Shown one piece after another: positions 1-9,267 of a stretch of 64,000 bases of DNA (position 1 is the stretch's first letter; each line of letters opens with the position of its first letter). The DNA is from Pseudomonas lalucatii (GTDB taxonomy: Bacteria > Pseudomonadota > Gammaproteobacteria > Pseudomonadales > Pseudomonadaceae): assembly GCF_018398425.1 (NCBI RefSeq), contig NZ_JADPMV010000001.1, positions 2,170,001 to 2,234,000 on the forward strand. Reading direction: 5' to 3'. The notes under the pieces are model-generated. The model searched no databases. It saw nothing but the letters and a program-made list of their open reading frames with translations, and was not told the origin of the DNA. A program made the translations under genes and the position numbers.

Positions 1-2
1 AC

Positions 3-599
3 GCGGTGGCCAGCTACCAGAAGGGCGACAACGACAGCCTCGGTTTCAGCAACAGCAGCGCCAGCGCCGCCACCTTCAGCGGCGACGTCGAGCAGCGCTC
101 GATCGGCCTGCAGCTGAACATCCCGCTGTACAGCGGCGGCCTGACCAGCTCCCAGGTGCGCGAGGCCTACCAGCGCCTGACCCAGAGCGAGCAGCTGCGC
201 GAGAGCCGGCGCCGCCAGGTGGTGCAGGACACCCGCAACCTGCACCGCGCGGTGAACACCGACGTGGAGACCGTGCAGGCGCGCAAGCAGTCGATCATCT
301 CCAACCAGAGCGCCCTGGAGGCCACCGAGATCGGCTACCAGGTCGGCACCCGCAACATCGTCGACGTGCTCGACGCCCAGCGCCAGCTGTACAACTCGGT
401 GCGCACCTACAACGATGCGCGCTACGACTACATCCTCAACAACCTGCGCCTCAAGCAGGCCGCCGGCACCCTCAGCCCGGCCGACCTGGAGGCCCTGGGC
501 GACTTCCTCAAGCCCGACTACGACCCGGATCGCGACTTCCTCCCGCCGGACCTGGCCAAGGCCGCCGAAGCGCAGCTGCGCGGCGCCCAGGACTACTGA
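3..599 (+). CDS. tolC: TolC-family outer membrane channel protein, C-terminal part (5' end outside window)
   Basis: This is the last ~199 codons of a TolC-type outer membrane factor, the trimeric exit duct used by type I secretion and tripartite efflux pumps. The reading frame is open to the left edge, so the GTG at 6 is not a real start. Visible family features are the second-repeat beta-strand/helix region (LNIPLYSGGL, then long amphipathic helices rich in Q, R and E) and the NIVDVLDAQRQLYNSVR helix typical of the TolC second repeat. The tail is acidic and Pro-rich. In Pseudomonas a TolC/OpmH gene lies near waaA, which fits. A strong bidirectional hairpin follows the stop. Confidence 0.85.
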   Translation, partial: AVASYQKGDNDSLGFSNSSASAATFSGDVEQRSIGLQLNIPLYSGGLTSSQVREAYQRLTQSEQLRESRRRQVVQDTRNLHRAVNTDVETVQARKQSIISNQSALEATEIGYQVGTRNIVDVLDAQRQLYNSVRTYNDARYDYILNNLRLKQAAGTLSPADLEALGDFLKPDYDPDRDFLPPDLAKAAEAQLRGAQDY

Positions 600-607
600 G
601 CCGCCGC

Positions 608-643
608 CATGAAAAAGCCCGACGCGAGTCGGGCTTTTTCATG
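608..643. terminator. Bidirectional rho-independent terminator between tolC and waaA
   Basis: A perfect 16-bp stem (608-623 with 628-643) closes a GCGA loop. The outer arms are A-rich on the left and T-rich on the right (AAAAAGCCCGAC / GTCGGGCTTTTT), so it can terminate transcripts from both directions between the convergent tolC and waaA genes. Confidence 0.85.
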
Positions 644-665
644 GGCCGCGCAGCGACAAGCGAGC

Positions 666-1949
666 CTAGGCGAGCAGGCGCCCCACCCCGGCGAGCAGGC
701 GCTGCAGCGCCCCCTGGTTGGCCCGCATCACCGCCACCCCGGCCTGGCTCATCCGCTGCGCCCGCTGCGGCTCGCGCCACAGCCCGGCCACCTCTGCGGC
801 CAGCTGCTCGCCATCGGCGACCTCGCCGAGCGCCCCGGCCTCGCGCAGCTGCGCGGCTATCTCGAGGAAATTGAACAGGTGCGGCCCGCTGAGTACCGGC
901 TTGCCCAGGGCCGCCGGCTCCAGCAGGTTATGCCCGCCGTTGGCCACCAGGCTGCCGCCGACGAAGGCGCAGTCGGCCAGGGCATAGAGGAACAGCAGCT
1001 CGCCCATGGTGTCGCCGAGCAGCACCTGGTCGGCGGCGTCCGGGGCCTCGCCGCTGGAGCGACGACGGGTGGCGAACCCCTGCCGGCGGCACAGTTCGAA
1101 TACCGCGGCGAAGTGCTCGGGATGGCGCGGCACCAGGAGCAGCAGCGCGTCGGGCTGGTCCGCCAGCAGCCGGCGGTGGGCGGCGAGGACGATCTCGTCC
1201 TCGCCGGCGTGGGTGCTGGCGGCGATCCACAGCGGCCGCCGCTGCGCGCCCCACTGCGCCCGCAGCGCGGCGGCACGCTGCGCCAGCGCCGGGTCGAGGT
1301 GCAGGTCGTACTTGATCGAGCCGGTCACCTCGACGCATTCGGGCCGCGCCCCCAGGTCGCGGAAGCGCTCGGCCTCGGCGGCGGTCTGCACGGCGATCAG
1401 GCTCAACTCGGCGAGCATCGGCGCGGTCAAGCGGGCGAAGCGGGCATAGCCACGGGCCGAGCGTGCGGACAGGCGCGCATTGGCCAGGACCACGGGAATG
1501 CCGCGGCGCGCGCACTGATGGATATGGTTGGGCCACAGCTCGGTTTCCATGATCAGCGCCAGGCGCGGCTGCACCCGCTCGAGGAAGCGCGCGGCGGCCC
1601 AGGGCAGGTCATAGGGCAGGTAGCAATGCTGCACCCGTCCGGCGTACTCCGGCGTACCGAACAACGCGCGGATGCGCTCCGAGCCGGTCGGGGTCATGCA
1701 GGTCACGGTGATCGGCAGCTGCGGGTAACGCTCCAGCAGCTCGCGGATCAACGGCGCGGCGGCGATGCTCTCGCCGAGCGAAACGGCATGCAGCCAGATG
1801 CCGCCGGGCTTCAGCGGCGGCAGCCCGAGGGCGAAGCGCTCGCCGAGACGCCGGGCATAGGCCGGGGCGCGCCAGGCACGGTAGGCCAGGCGCAGGACGA
1901 TAAGGGGCAAGGCCAGGTGCAGCAGCAGGGAATACAGGGGTCGATTCAT
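666..1949 (-). CDS. waaA: 3-deoxy-D-manno-octulosonic acid (Kdo) transferase
   Basis: WaaA transfers Kdo residues from CMP-Kdo to the lipid A precursor at the cytoplasmic face of the inner membrane, the first step of LPS core assembly. The 427-residue protein has the family's usual length. An N-terminal hydrophobic anchor spans residues ~5-24. The SLGE motif puts the presumed catalytic base at Glu60, as in E. coli WaaA. The C-terminal GT-B lobe carries GGSLVANGGHNLLEPA, the CMP-sugar-binding Glycine-rich loop. The ATG at 1949 gives the conserved N-terminus MNRPLYSLLL. It lies 33 bp downstream of the LysR gene on the same strand and converges on tolC. Confidence 0.96.
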   Translation of the reverse strand: MNRPLYSLLLHLALPLIVLRLAYRAWRAPAYARRLGERFALGLPPLKPGGIWLHAVSLGESIAAAPLIRELLERYPQLPITVTCMTPTGSERIRALFGTPEYAGRVQHCYLPYDLPWAAARFLERVQPRLALIMETELWPNHIHQCARRGIPVVLANARLSARSARGYARFARLTAPMLAELSLIAVQTAAEAERFRDLGARPECVEVTGSIKYDLHLDPALAQRAAALRAQWGAQRRPLWIAASTHAGEDEIVLAAHRRLLADQPDALLLLVPRHPEHFAAVFELCRRQGFATRRRSSGEAPDAADQVLLGDTMGELLFLYALADCAFVGGSLVANGGHNLLEPAALGKPVLSGPHLFNFLEIAAQLREAGALGEVADGEQLAAEVAGLWREPQRAQRMSQAGVAVMRANQGALQRLLAGVGRLLA

Positions 1950-1982
1950 GGGCGCGCAGCTTAGCAGAGCGACCGCCGCCGA

Positions 1983-2867
1983 TCAGCCGATGGCGCGCAG
2001 GTGTTCGGCGAATCGCTCGCCCAGCCAGCGTGCCGCGGGCCCCAGGGCCTCGTCGCGGCGGCAGACCAGCTCCACCACCAGCGGCGGCGGCGTCCAGTCG
2101 CTGCGCAGCTCCACCAGCTGCCCCTGGTAGGTGGGGTACTGCACCACATGACGCGGCAGCCAGGCCCAGCCCAGGTTGCGCGCCAGCAACTCGGCCATGG
2201 CGTAGAAGCTGTCGGCCCGCCACACCTGGGGGCTGATCTGCTCGCCCCCGGGGTAGGTGCTGTCCTGCGGCGCCATCAGCAGCTGCCGGTGCCGCGCCAG
2301 CTCGCGCCGATCGGCATGCGCCTGGCCGGCCAGGGAATGCCCGGCACCACACACCGTGACCATCTCGATGGTGCCCAGGCGCTGGCGCTCCAGGGCCTCG
2401 GGCATGCCTTCGTGATGAAACAGCAGGCCGAGATCGGCGCGGCGCTCCAGCAGCTTGCGCGCGACATCGCCCTGGGCACCGCTGGCGACCTGCACCTCCA
2501 GCCGGGGAAAGCGCTGCGCCAGCGCCTCCAGGCTGTCGAGTACCGGCTGGTAGGGCATGGCTTCGTCCTGGGCCAGGCGCAACCGCGCCTCCTCGCCGTG
2601 CACCAGGCCCAGGGCGCGGCCCTCCAGACGCTGGCACTGGCGCAGCACCTCGCGCGCCTCGGTCAACAGGGCCTCGCCGGCGACGGTCAGGCGCGGCTGG
2701 CGGCCGCTGCTGCGCTCGAACAGCAGCACGCCGAGGTCGGTTTCCAGCAAGGCGATCGCGCTGCTGACCGCCGACTGCACGCGCCCCAGGCGCCGCGCCG
2801 CCGCGGAAAACGACTGGCACTCGGCCACGCTGACGAACAGGCGTATCTGTTCCAGACTCCACTGCAT
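1983..2867 (-). CDS. LysR-family transcriptional regulator
   Basis: A 294-residue LTTR: winged helix-turn-helix at residues ~1-60 (LRLFVSVAECQSFSAAA-type, seen here as IRLFVSVAECQSFSAAARR), then a periplasmic-binding-protein-like effector domain. It is transcribed divergently from the SMR pump gene at 2962, and a perfect T-N11-A dyad lies just upstream of its own start (2875-2897). Autorepression and control of the pump are therefore the obvious inference, consistent with usual LTTR behaviour. The effector cannot be read from sequence. The P. aeruginosa equivalent position also holds a LysR gene beside an SMR gene. Confidence 0.92.
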   Translation of the reverse strand: MQWSLEQIRLFVSVAECQSFSAAARRLGRVQSAVSSAIALLETDLGVLLFERSSGRQPRLTVAGEALLTEAREVLRQCQRLEGRALGLVHGEEARLRLAQDEAMPYQPVLDSLEALAQRFPRLEVQVASGAQGDVARKLLERRADLGLLFHHEGMPEALERQRLGTIEMVTVCGAGHSLAGQAHADRRELARHRQLLMAPQDSTYPGGEQISPQVWRADSFYAMAELLARNLGWAWLPRHVVQYPTYQGQLVELRSDWTPPPLVVELVCRRDEALGPAARWLGERFAEHLRAIG

Positions 2868-2874
2868 CGCCGCA

Positions 2875-2897
2875 ACCTATCTTCAACTACGATAGGT
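2875..2897. promoter_or_regulatory. Predicted LysR operator (perfect T-N11-A dyad)
   Basis: ACCTATC and GATAGGT form a perfect 7-bp inverted repeat with a 9-bp spacer. The T at 2880 and A at 2892 give the T-N11-A spacing expected of LTTR sites. It begins 7 bp upstream of the LysR ATG and sits in the 94-bp divergent region shared with the SMR gene. Confidence 0.7.
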
Positions 2898-2961
2898 AAT
2901 GACTTTATCCCATCGCACGAGCGCTTAGAATCCCTCCCATACCCACAGGAGGGACCTTTCC

Positions 2962-3294
2962 ATGACCGGCTATCTCTACCTCGGCATCGCCATCGCCGCC
3001 GAAGTCGTCGCCACCGCCTCGATGAAGGCCCTGGACGGTTTCAACCGCCCCCTGCCGCTGCTGCTGGTGGTGTGCGGTTATGCGCTGTCCTTCTGGATGC
3101 TCAGCCTGGTGGTCAAGACCATCCCGGTGGGCGTCGCCTACGCGGTCTGGGCCGGCCTGGGCATCGTCCTGGTGAGCGTCGCCGCGACCTTCCTCTACCA
3201 GCAGCGCCTGGACCTGCCGGCGCTGCTGGGCATGGCCCTGATCGTCGCCGGCGTGGTGGTGATCCAGCTGTTCTCGCAAAGCGTCGGCCACTGA
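2962..3294 (+). CDS. Small multidrug resistance (SMR/EmrE-type) efflux protein
   Basis: A 110-residue inner-membrane protein with four hydrophobic segments and the SMR hallmark glutamate at position 14 (IAAEVVATASMKA), the residue that alternately binds protons and drug cations. GVAYAVWAGLG in TM3 and the TM4 GVVVIQLFS pattern are typical of the EmrE/QacE branch rather than the Gdx (SugE) branch. It probably works as an antiparallel dimer exporting quaternary ammonium or other cationic compounds. A Shine-Dalgarno (GGAGGGA) lies at ~2948-2954. It is divergent from the LysR gene and likely its target. Confidence 0.92.
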   Translation: MTGYLYLGIAIAAEVVATASMKALDGFNRPLPLLLVVCGYALSFWMLSLVVKTIPVGVAYAVWAGLGIVLVSVAATFLYQQRLDLPALLGMALIVAGVVVIQLFSQSVGH

Positions 3295-3316
3295 TCGCGG
3301 CAGCCGGGGCGGCACC

Positions 3317-3326
3317 GCGGGTTATA
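3317..3326 (+). promoter_or_regulatory. Possible -10 element upstream of the FAD oxidoreductase
   Basis: GGTTATACT in the 64-bp gap before the gene at 3359 resembles a sigma-70 -10 hexamer (TATACT). I see no convincing -35, so this is weak. A similar GATATACT lies upstream of the HD-GYP gene at ~39570. Confidence 0.3.
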
Positions 3327-3358
3327 CTGCGCGCCTGGTTTTCCATCGAGGCGCGCCC

Positions 3359-4531
3359 ATGCCCCAAGCTCTGAGTACGGACATTCTGATCGTCGGCGGC
3401 GGCATCGCCGGCCTCTGGCTGAACGCGCGCCTGCGTCGCCAGGGTTTCGCCACCCTGCTGGTGGAAAACGCCAGCCTCGGCGGCGGGCAGAGCGTCAAGT
3501 CCCAGGGGATCATCCACGGCGGCGCCAAGTACGCCCTGCACGGCGCCCTGACCGGCGCCTCGGAGGCCATCGCCGACATGCCGCGGCGCTGGCGCGAGGC
3601 GCTGGCCGGCAGCGGCGAGCTGGACCTGTCCGGCGTGCGCCTGCTGTCCGAGGCCCACTACCTGTGGTCCCCCGGCAGCCTGGCCGGCAACCTGACCAGC
3701 TTCTTCGCCAGCAAGGCGGTGCGCGGCCGGGTCGACCAGGTCAAGGGCGAGCAGCTGCCGCCGGCGCTGCAGCATCCCAGGTTCAAGGGCAAGGTCTATC
3801 GCCTGGCCGAGCTGGTGCTCGACGTGCCCAGCCTGATCGCCCGCCTGGCCGAACTGGCCGGCGACGGCCTGCTGGCCGCCGAGCGCATCGAGCCGCTGCG
3901 CGAGCAGGGCGAGCTGGCCGGCCTGCGCGTCGACGGCCGGGATATTCGCGCCCAGCGCATCGTGCTCAGCGCCGGCCGCGGCAACGCCGAGCTGCTCGCC
4001 GCCCTGGGCCTCGAACAGCCCGCCCAGCAGCTGCGCCCGCTGCACATGGTGCTGGTCAAGGGGCCGAGCCTCAAACCGCTGTATGCCCACTGCCTGGGCG
4101 GCGGGCCGAAGCCGCGGGTCACCGTCACCAGCCACCCGGCGGCCGATGGCCAATGGGTCTGGTACCTGGGCGGCGACCTGGCCGAGGCCGACGGCGTGGC
4201 CCGCGACGAGGCCGCGCAGATCCGGGCGGCGCAGCAGGAACTCGGCAACCTGCTGCCCTGGCTCGACCTCGGCAGCGCGCAGTGGGCCACCCTGCGGGTC
4301 GAACGCGCCGAGCCCGCGCAATCCGGCCTGGTGCGCCCGGACAACGCCTTCCTCGCCGAACAGCAGCGCCTGCTGGTCGGCTGGCCGACTAAACTGGCCT
4401 TGGCACCGGACTTCGCCGACCGCGTGCTGGCGACCCTGGCGCGGGACGGCATCCGCCCCGCCGAGCATCCGCCGCTGCCGGCGCTGCCGCGCCCGGCCAT
4501 CGCCCACCCCGCCTGGGAGGACCTGTTCTGA
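3359..4531 (+). CDS. FAD-dependent oxidoreductase, DAO (glycine oxidase-like) family
   Basis: A 390-residue protein starting with a Rossmann FAD-binding motif (ILIVGGGIAGLWLNARL, residues ~10-26) followed by GGGQSVKSQGIIHGG, the second FAD contact region of the D-amino acid oxidase superfamily. The family oxidises amines or amino acids to imines, but no specific substrate can be assigned. The stop overlaps the next start (TGATG), so it is translationally coupled to the aldo/keto reductase. The same oxidoreductase-reductase pair is found at this place in P. aeruginosa. Confidence 0.85.
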   Translation: MPQALSTDILIVGGGIAGLWLNARLRRQGFATLLVENASLGGGQSVKSQGIIHGGAKYALHGALTGASEAIADMPRRWREALAGSGELDLSGVRLLSEAHYLWSPGSLAGNLTSFFASKAVRGRVDQVKGEQLPPALQHPRFKGKVYRLAELVLDVPSLIARLAELAGDGLLAAERIEPLREQGELAGLRVDGRDIRAQRIVLSAGRGNAELLAALGLEQPAQQLRPLHMVLVKGPSLKPLYAHCLGGGPKPRVTVTSHPAADGQWVWYLGGDLAEADGVARDEAAQIRAAQQELGNLLPWLDLGSAQWATLRVERAEPAQSGLVRPDNAFLAEQQRLLVGWPTKLALAPDFADRVLATLARDGIRPAEHPPLPALPRPAIAHPAWEDLF

Positions 4532-5340
4532 TGCACACCCTGCACAACCTCCATCGCCCACTGGGCGCGACCGAACTGCTGGTCTCGCCGCTGGGCCTGG
4601 GCACCGTCAAGCTGGGCCGCGACCAGGGCGTCAAGTACCCCAGCGGCTTCCGCATCCCGGACGACGCCGAGGCCCGCCGGCTGCTGGCCCAGGCCCATGA
4701 GCTGGGCATCAACCTGATCGACACGGCCCCGGCCTACGGCACCAGCGAGGCGCGCCTCGGCCCGCTGCTGCGCGGCCAGCGCGAGCAGTGGGTGATCGTC
4801 AGCAAGAGCGGCGAGGAGTTCGAAGACGGCCAGTCGCGCTTCGACTTCTCCCCCGCCCACACCCGCCGCTCGGTGGAGCGCAGCCTCAAGCGCCTGGAGA
4901 CCGACTTCATCGACCTGCTGCTGGTCCACTCGGACGGCAACGATGTCGCCATCCTGCGCGACAGCGGCGTCTACGAGGTCCTCGCCGAACTCAAGCGCGA
5001 GGGCAAGATCCGCGCCTTCGGCCTGTCCGGCAAGACCGTCGAGGGCGGCCTGCTGGCCCTGCAGCAGGGCGACTGCGCCATGGTCACCTACAACCTCGAC
5101 GAGCAGGGCGAACTGCCGGTGCTGGACTACGCCGAACAGCACGGCAAGGGCATCCTGGTGAAGAAGGCCCTGGCCAGCGGCCACGCCTGCCTGCAGCCGG
5201 GCGAGGACCCGGTGCGCGCCAGCTTCGAGCTGATCTTCGGCCACCCGGCGGTGAGCAGCGCGATCATCGGCACCATCAATCCGGACCACCTGGCCCATAA
5301 TGTGGCGACGGCCGCGGCGGTGATCCAGGACATCGCCTGA
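4531..5340 (+). CDS. Aldo/keto reductase
   Basis: A 269-residue (beta/alpha)8-barrel NADPH-dependent aldo/keto reductase. The catalytic tetrad can be placed at Asp64, Tyr69 (NLIDTAPAYG), Lys92 (VIVSKSG) and His133 (LLLVHSDG). The C-terminal AIIGTINPDHLAHN segment matches the cofactor-binding helix of the family. The substrate is unknown. Its ATG shares one base with the stop of the FAD oxidoreductase, suggesting the two act in one pathway, for example on a carbonyl produced by the oxidase. That last point is inference. Confidence 0.9.
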   Translation: MHTLHNLHRPLGATELLVSPLGLGTVKLGRDQGVKYPSGFRIPDDAEARRLLAQAHELGINLIDTAPAYGTSEARLGPLLRGQREQWVIVSKSGEEFEDGQSRFDFSPAHTRRSVERSLKRLETDFIDLLLVHSDGNDVAILRDSGVYEVLAELKREGKIRAFGLSGKTVEGGLLALQQGDCAMVTYNLDEQGELPVLDYAEQHGKGILVKKALASGHACLQPGEDPVRASFELIFGHPAVSSAIIGTINPDHLAHNVATAAAVIQDIA

Positions 5341-5374
5341 GCCGCTACGACGACCAATCGCGAGAGGAGCCGAG

Positions 5375-6442
5375 ATGGCGCGTACCCTGATCCGCAAGAA
5401 CCCCGGCGCATTCAAGACCCTGCCGCTGTTCGTCGAGGCCGGCGCGGAACGGCTCAGCTACCAGGGCATCGGCCAGGCACTGAACTTCGCCCAGGTCCTG
5501 GAACGACGCCGGGCGATCGAGGTCGGCGACAGCCAGCGCTTCGCCGTGGAACTGGCCAACCTGGGGGTCTCGGTGCGCCTGACCCTCGGCTGGCACGGCC
5601 GCGAGTACTGGCTGCTGGTGCGCCAGCGGCGCCTGGACCGCGGCGACGTGGTGCTCAAGCTGATCTCCGGCTATGTCCCCGCCCATGAGCTGAACCTGCC
5701 GCTGCACACGGCGATCCAGGAGGTGGCCGAGGAGTGCCTGGTGGAGACCCCGGAAGGCTGGCTGTACGGCCGCTTCGGCGACACCTGGCTGCCGGCGCCC
5801 TATCAGGGCGCGCTGCACTACCGCGAGGCCGTGCACTTTCGCCTCAGCCCGCTGTCCGGGGCGGCGCGCCCCGTGCAATGCGGCAACCTGACCCTGCTGG
5901 AGCGGCCGCGGGCCTATGTGCACCTGCCGACGGCCTCGCTGCAACTGGTCTACGACCTGCGCCTGGAACTGCCGAAAGAGGCCAGGCAACCCAGCCTGTT
6001 CCACGTCGACGAGCACCTGGAAGACGGCCAGCTGGTCGCCCGCCTCGACCGCACGCGCCCGGACCTGTACCTGATTCCCCTGAAGAACGGCAAGCCGACC
6101 GCCGAGTTGCTGACCCTGAAGAACGGCCTGCTGACCGCCAGCAGCACCCGCGGCCTGTGGCTGGCGGAGAGTTTCGCGCCCCAGGACGGCTGGCTGGTGC
6201 GCGAGGAGCGCATCCGCTGGAAGGACTGGCTGGAATTGCAGGGGCTCAAGGCCGCGCCGACCGGCGGCGGCAAGTCGTCGCCCCGGCGCCGCCGCCCGAG
6301 CTGGACGCCGCCCGGCGCGGCTGAGCAGGCGCGCCGCCCCGGCGCCCAGCGGCCGGGCGACTACTTGCTGCGGATCTTCTCGACTATGGCCGTGGTCGAG
6401 CTGTTCTCCACCAGGCCGAGCACCCGCACCTCGCCGCCATAG
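5375..6442 (+). CDS. Conserved Pseudomonas protein of unknown function (often labelled 'metal ABC transporter ATPase')
   Basis: A 355-residue protein preceded by a good Shine-Dalgarno (GAGAGGAG, ~5360). No Walker A or Walker B motif is visible, so the label 'ABC transporter ATPase' carried by homologs looks unsupported. The body (to ~residue 300) is a regular mixed alpha/beta sequence. The last ~50 residues are Arg/Pro-rich ([14 protein letters not shown]) and the final 27 codons run antisense over the 3' end of hldE. That tail may come from a frameshift or lost stop, because a stop is available in another frame near 6322. It is the third gene of a probable operon with the two oxidoreductases. 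Confidence 0.65.
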   Translation: MARTLIRKNPGAFKTLPLFVEAGAERLSYQGIGQALNFAQVLERRRAIEVGDSQRFAVELANLGVSVRLTLGWHGREYWLLVRQRRLDRGDVVLKLISGYVPAHELNLPLHTAIQEVAEECLVETPEGWLYGRFGDTWLPAPYQGALHYREAVHFRLSPLSGAARPVQCGNLTLLERPRAYVHLPTASLQLVYDLRLELPKEARQPSLFHVDEHLEDGQLVARLDRTRPDLYLIPLKNGKPTAELLTLKNGLLTASSTRGLWLAESFAPQDGWLVREERIRWKDWLELQGLKAAPTGGGKSSPRRRRPSWTPPGAAEQARRPGAQRPGDYLLRIFSTMAVVELFSTRPSTRTSPP

Positions 6443-7782
6443 GCGGTGACGATCTCCGCGCCGACCACCTGGTCGATGCCGTAGTCGCCGCCCTTGACCA
6501 GCACGTCAGGCTGCACCTGCTCGAGCAGGCGCTCCGGGGTGTCCTCGGCGAAGCTCACCACCCAGTCCACCGCGCCGAGGCCGGCGAGCACGGCCATGCG
6601 CCGGTCCACCGAGTTGATCGGCCGGCCGGGGCCCTTGAGGCGACTGACCGAGGCGTCGTCGTTGACCGCCAGCACCAGGCGGTCGCCCTGGGCCCGGGCC
6701 TGCTCCAGATAGGTCACGTGGCCGGCGTGGAGGATGTCGAAGCAGCCGTTGGTGAAGACGATCTTCTCGCCATGGGCGCGGGCGTCCTCGATGGCCAGCA
6801 GCAGCTGGTCCAGGCTCAGCACGCCGCGCTCGGAGCCCTGCTCGCGCTGCACCGCACGGCGCAGCTCGGGAGCGCTGATCGCCGCGGTACCGAGCTTGCC
6901 GACCACGATGCCGGCGGCCAGGTTGGCCAGAGCCACCGCCTGCGGCAGCTCCTCGCCGGCGGCCAGGCTGGCGGCCAGGGTGGAGATCACCGTGTCGCCG
7001 GCACCGGTGACATCGAACACCTCGCGGGCCCGGGCCGGCAGGTGCAGCGGCGCGTGGTCCGGGCGCAGCAGGGTCATGCCGTGCTCGCCGCGGGTCACCA
7101 GCAGCGCGCCGAGGTCCAGCTCACGCATCAGCGCCGCGCCCTTGGCGACCAGCTCGGCCTCGTCGGCGCAGCGACCGACTATGGTCTCGAACTCGCTGAG
7201 GTTGGGGGTGATCAGGCTGGCGCCGCGGTAGATGGAGAAATCCTTGCCCTTGGGATCGGCCAGCACCGGGATGCCGCGGGCACGGGCGGCCTGCACCAGC
7301 ACCTGGTGGTTCTGCAGCGCGCCCTTGCCGTAGTCCGACAGCACCAGCACCTTGACGCCCTCGAGCAGCGCCTCGACCTCGCGGGCGATGGCGCCGGCGT
7401 CGGTGCTGAAGGCCTCCTCGAAGTCCAGGCGCAACAGCTGCTGGTGGCGGCTCAGGACCCGCAACTTGACGATGGTCGGCTGGTGCTCGATGCGCTGGAA
7501 ACGGGTCTTCACGCCCACCGCCTGCAGGCTGTTGCTCAGGCTGTCGGCGGCCTCGTCGGCGCCGGTCACGCCGACCAGCACGGCCGGCGCGCCGAGGGCG
7601 GCGATGTTCAGGGCGACGTTGGCCGCGCCGCCGGGGCGGTCCTCGATCTGCTCGACCTTGACCACCGGCACCGGCGCCTCCGGGGAGATCCGCGAGGTGC
7701 CGCCATGCCAGTAGCGGTCGAGCATGACATCGCCCACCACCAGGACGGGGGCTTGGTCGAAACGGGGCATGGACAACTTCAT
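6361..7782 (-). CDS. hldE: Bifunctional D-glycero-beta-D-manno-heptose-7-phosphate kinase / heptose-1-phosphate adenylyltransferase
   Basis: HldE makes ADP-heptose for the inner core: the N-terminal ribokinase-fold domain phosphorylates C1 and the C-terminal nucleotidyltransferase adds AMP. The kinase domain has the PfkB signature [14 protein letters not shown], and the second domain has [15 protein letters not shown] with the HxGH motif. I choose the ATG at 7782 ([10 protein letters not shown], 473 residues), which matches the usual length and has GGAG upstream. The open frame reaches farther upstream but without family sequence. It is the last gene of the msbA operon, and its 3' end overlaps the convergent gene 5375-6442. 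Confidence 0.96.
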   Translation of the reverse strand: MKLSMPRFDQAPVLVVGDVMLDRYWHGGTSRISPEAPVPVVKVEQIEDRPGGAANVALNIAALGAPAVLVGVTGADEAADSLSNSLQAVGVKTRFQRIEHQPTIVKLRVLSRHQQLLRLDFEEAFSTDAGAIAREVEALLEGVKVLVLSDYGKGALQNHQVLVQAARARGIPVLADPKGKDFSIYRGASLITPNLSEFETIVGRCADEAELVAKGAALMRELDLGALLVTRGEHGMTLLRPDHAPLHLPARAREVFDVTGAGDTVISTLAASLAAGEELPQAVALANLAAGIVVGKLGTAAISAPELRRAVQREQGSERGVLSLDQLLLAIEDARAHGEKIVFTNGCFDILHAGHVTYLEQARAQGDRLVLAVNDDASVSRLKGPGRPINSVDRRMAVLAGLGAVDWVVSFAEDTPERLLEQVQPDVLVKGGDYGIDQVVGAEIVTAYGGEVRVLGLVENSSTTAIVEKIRSK

Positions 7783-7870
7783 GGGGACTCCGGGGCGGCA
7801 AAATCGCCGCAGATCATAGCATGTCGATGTAGGCCAGCCGCGGCGCGCTGGCGTCGGGTGTGCGGCCCCG

Positions 7871-9265
7871 CTACAGGGGACGCACCCAGAACAGTTCGTG
7901 GCGGCGCACCGCCTTGCGGAAGAACTCGTCCTCGCCACTGGCCGGCCAGCGGCGCCCGGCGAGCAGGCGCTGGATCAGCCGGCGGGCGCGCTTCTTCGCC
8001 GGCAAGCGGCCCTGCAGGTCGTGCTGCATGGCCAGGGCCATGGTCTTGTCCAGCTGCGCCTCGGCGCTCAGGCCCGGGCTCCACAGGCCGTCGGCCGGCA
8101 GGGGCTCGATGGCCGGCGGCAGGGCGATGCCCTGGCCGGCCGGGCCCATGGGCCAGCGGTCGTTGTCGTGCAGGTGGTTGGCGTAGAGCAGCAGGGTCTG
8201 CGGCTTCCAGGCACTGGCCGCGATCGCCTCGTGCAGGGCGCGGGTCGCCGCGACATGGTCGCTGTGCGGGTCCAGCTGCGGGTGCGGGGTGACCAGCACC
8301 TCGGGGCGGAAATGCTCGAGCAGCGCCGCCAGGTCCGCCACCAGGTTGTCCCAGCTGGCGACGCCATCGGCGTCGCCGGGCAGCGGCAGCGGATTGTGCC
8401 GGCGCGCGCTGCGGATATCGTCGTCGCCGGACTCGCGGGAGCCGAAGCCCTGCTGCGGCCGCTCGGCCATCGCCGGCAATTGCAGGCAGTAGTAGCCGAG
8501 CTGCACGCAGCGCGCCTGGGGGACACCGCCCCACAGCGGCACCGCCAGGCTGTCCCAGCTGCGCAGGCGGCCCTTGAGACGCGCCGCCGCGGCGCGATCC
8601 AGGCCCAGGGGTTGGTAGACCTCGGCCTCGATCTCGCCCTGGGTCAGGGTGACGATGCTCGCCTCGGCTGCAGCGCTGTACAGGCCGAAGGCAGCCAGTT
8701 CGGCGTCGTCGGCGTGGGGGGCGATGACCATCAGCCGCCGGCGGGCATAGTCTGGGTTGCTCAGCGCGTACAGCGTGGCGCCGGCACCGAGACGACAGAA
8801 GCGTCCGCGGATTGGCAGGCCGGACTCGGCCAGCGCCGCGCCCTGGCCGGACAGGTTGAGGTAGCGCCGCCCGCGCACGCCGCGCTCGAAGTCCTGACGA
8901 TCGCCGCCGACCAGCACCCGGGGATCGAGCCAGCGCCCCAGCCAGTCGGCGCGGATGTCCAGCTGCAGGATCAGCGTGTCGGCGCCGGCGAAATCGCCGT
9001 CCACCCTCAACACGCCATCGACCACCTGCGCGGGCAACTGCCGGGTATCCGGCGGAAACGCGTAGCGGTAGTCATCACCGGGGGAATAGAACAGGTGATC
9101 GGCGAACCAGGCCTCGTGGGCGACCCAGCCCAGCACCAGTAACAGCGGCACCAGCCACCAGGCCAGCAGCACGCCGAGCAGGGCCAGGACCAGCAAGCCG
9201 ACCAGCAGGGCGGTGCGCTTGTGCCGACGGTGACGCTCGAGCAGCTGCTGCTTGCGACCGGCCAT
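7871..9265 (-). CDS. dnpA: DnpA-type PIG-L de-N-acetylase, membrane-anchored
   Basis: A 464-residue protein with a basic N-terminus, one long hydrophobic segment (~residues 18-48) and a PIG-L/LmbE domain. The zinc motif appears as PHADDAEL (183-190), with [13 protein letters not shown] as the distal metal/catalytic motif. In P. aeruginosa DnpA is a putative LPS-locus de-N-acetylase reported to affect fluoroquinolone tolerance. Its sugar substrate is not established. The start at 9265 is two bases after the mig-14 stop. The open frame continues into mig-14 in a different frame and should not be extended. An 88-bp gap separates it from hldE. Confidence 0.85.
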   Translation of the reverse strand: MAGRKQQLLERHRRHKRTALLVGLLVLALLGVLLAWWLVPLLLVLGWVAHEAWFADHLFYSPGDDYRYAFPPDTRQLPAQVVDGVLRVDGDFAGADTLILQLDIRADWLGRWLDPRVLVGGDRQDFERGVRGRRYLNLSGQGAALAESGLPIRGRFCRLGAGATLYALSNPDYARRRLMVIAPHADDAELAAFGLYSAAAEASIVTLTQGEIEAEVYQPLGLDRAAAARLKGRLRSWDSLAVPLWGGVPQARCVQLGYYCLQLPAMAERPQQGFGSRESGDDDIRSARRHNPLPLPGDADGVASWDNLVADLAALLEHFRPEVLVTPHPQLDPHSDHVAATRALHEAIAASAWKPQTLLLYANHLHDNDRWPMGPAGQGIALPPAIEPLPADGLWSPGLSAEAQLDKTMALAMQHDLQGRLPAKKRARRLIQRLLAGRRWPASGEDEFFRKAVRRHELFWVRPL

Positions 9266-9267
9266 GC

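Noticed and set aside
7783..7938. 52-codon N-terminal extension of hldE
   Set aside because: Low-complexity sequence with no homology. [10 protein letters not shown] at 7782 has a Shine-Dalgarno and the family length.
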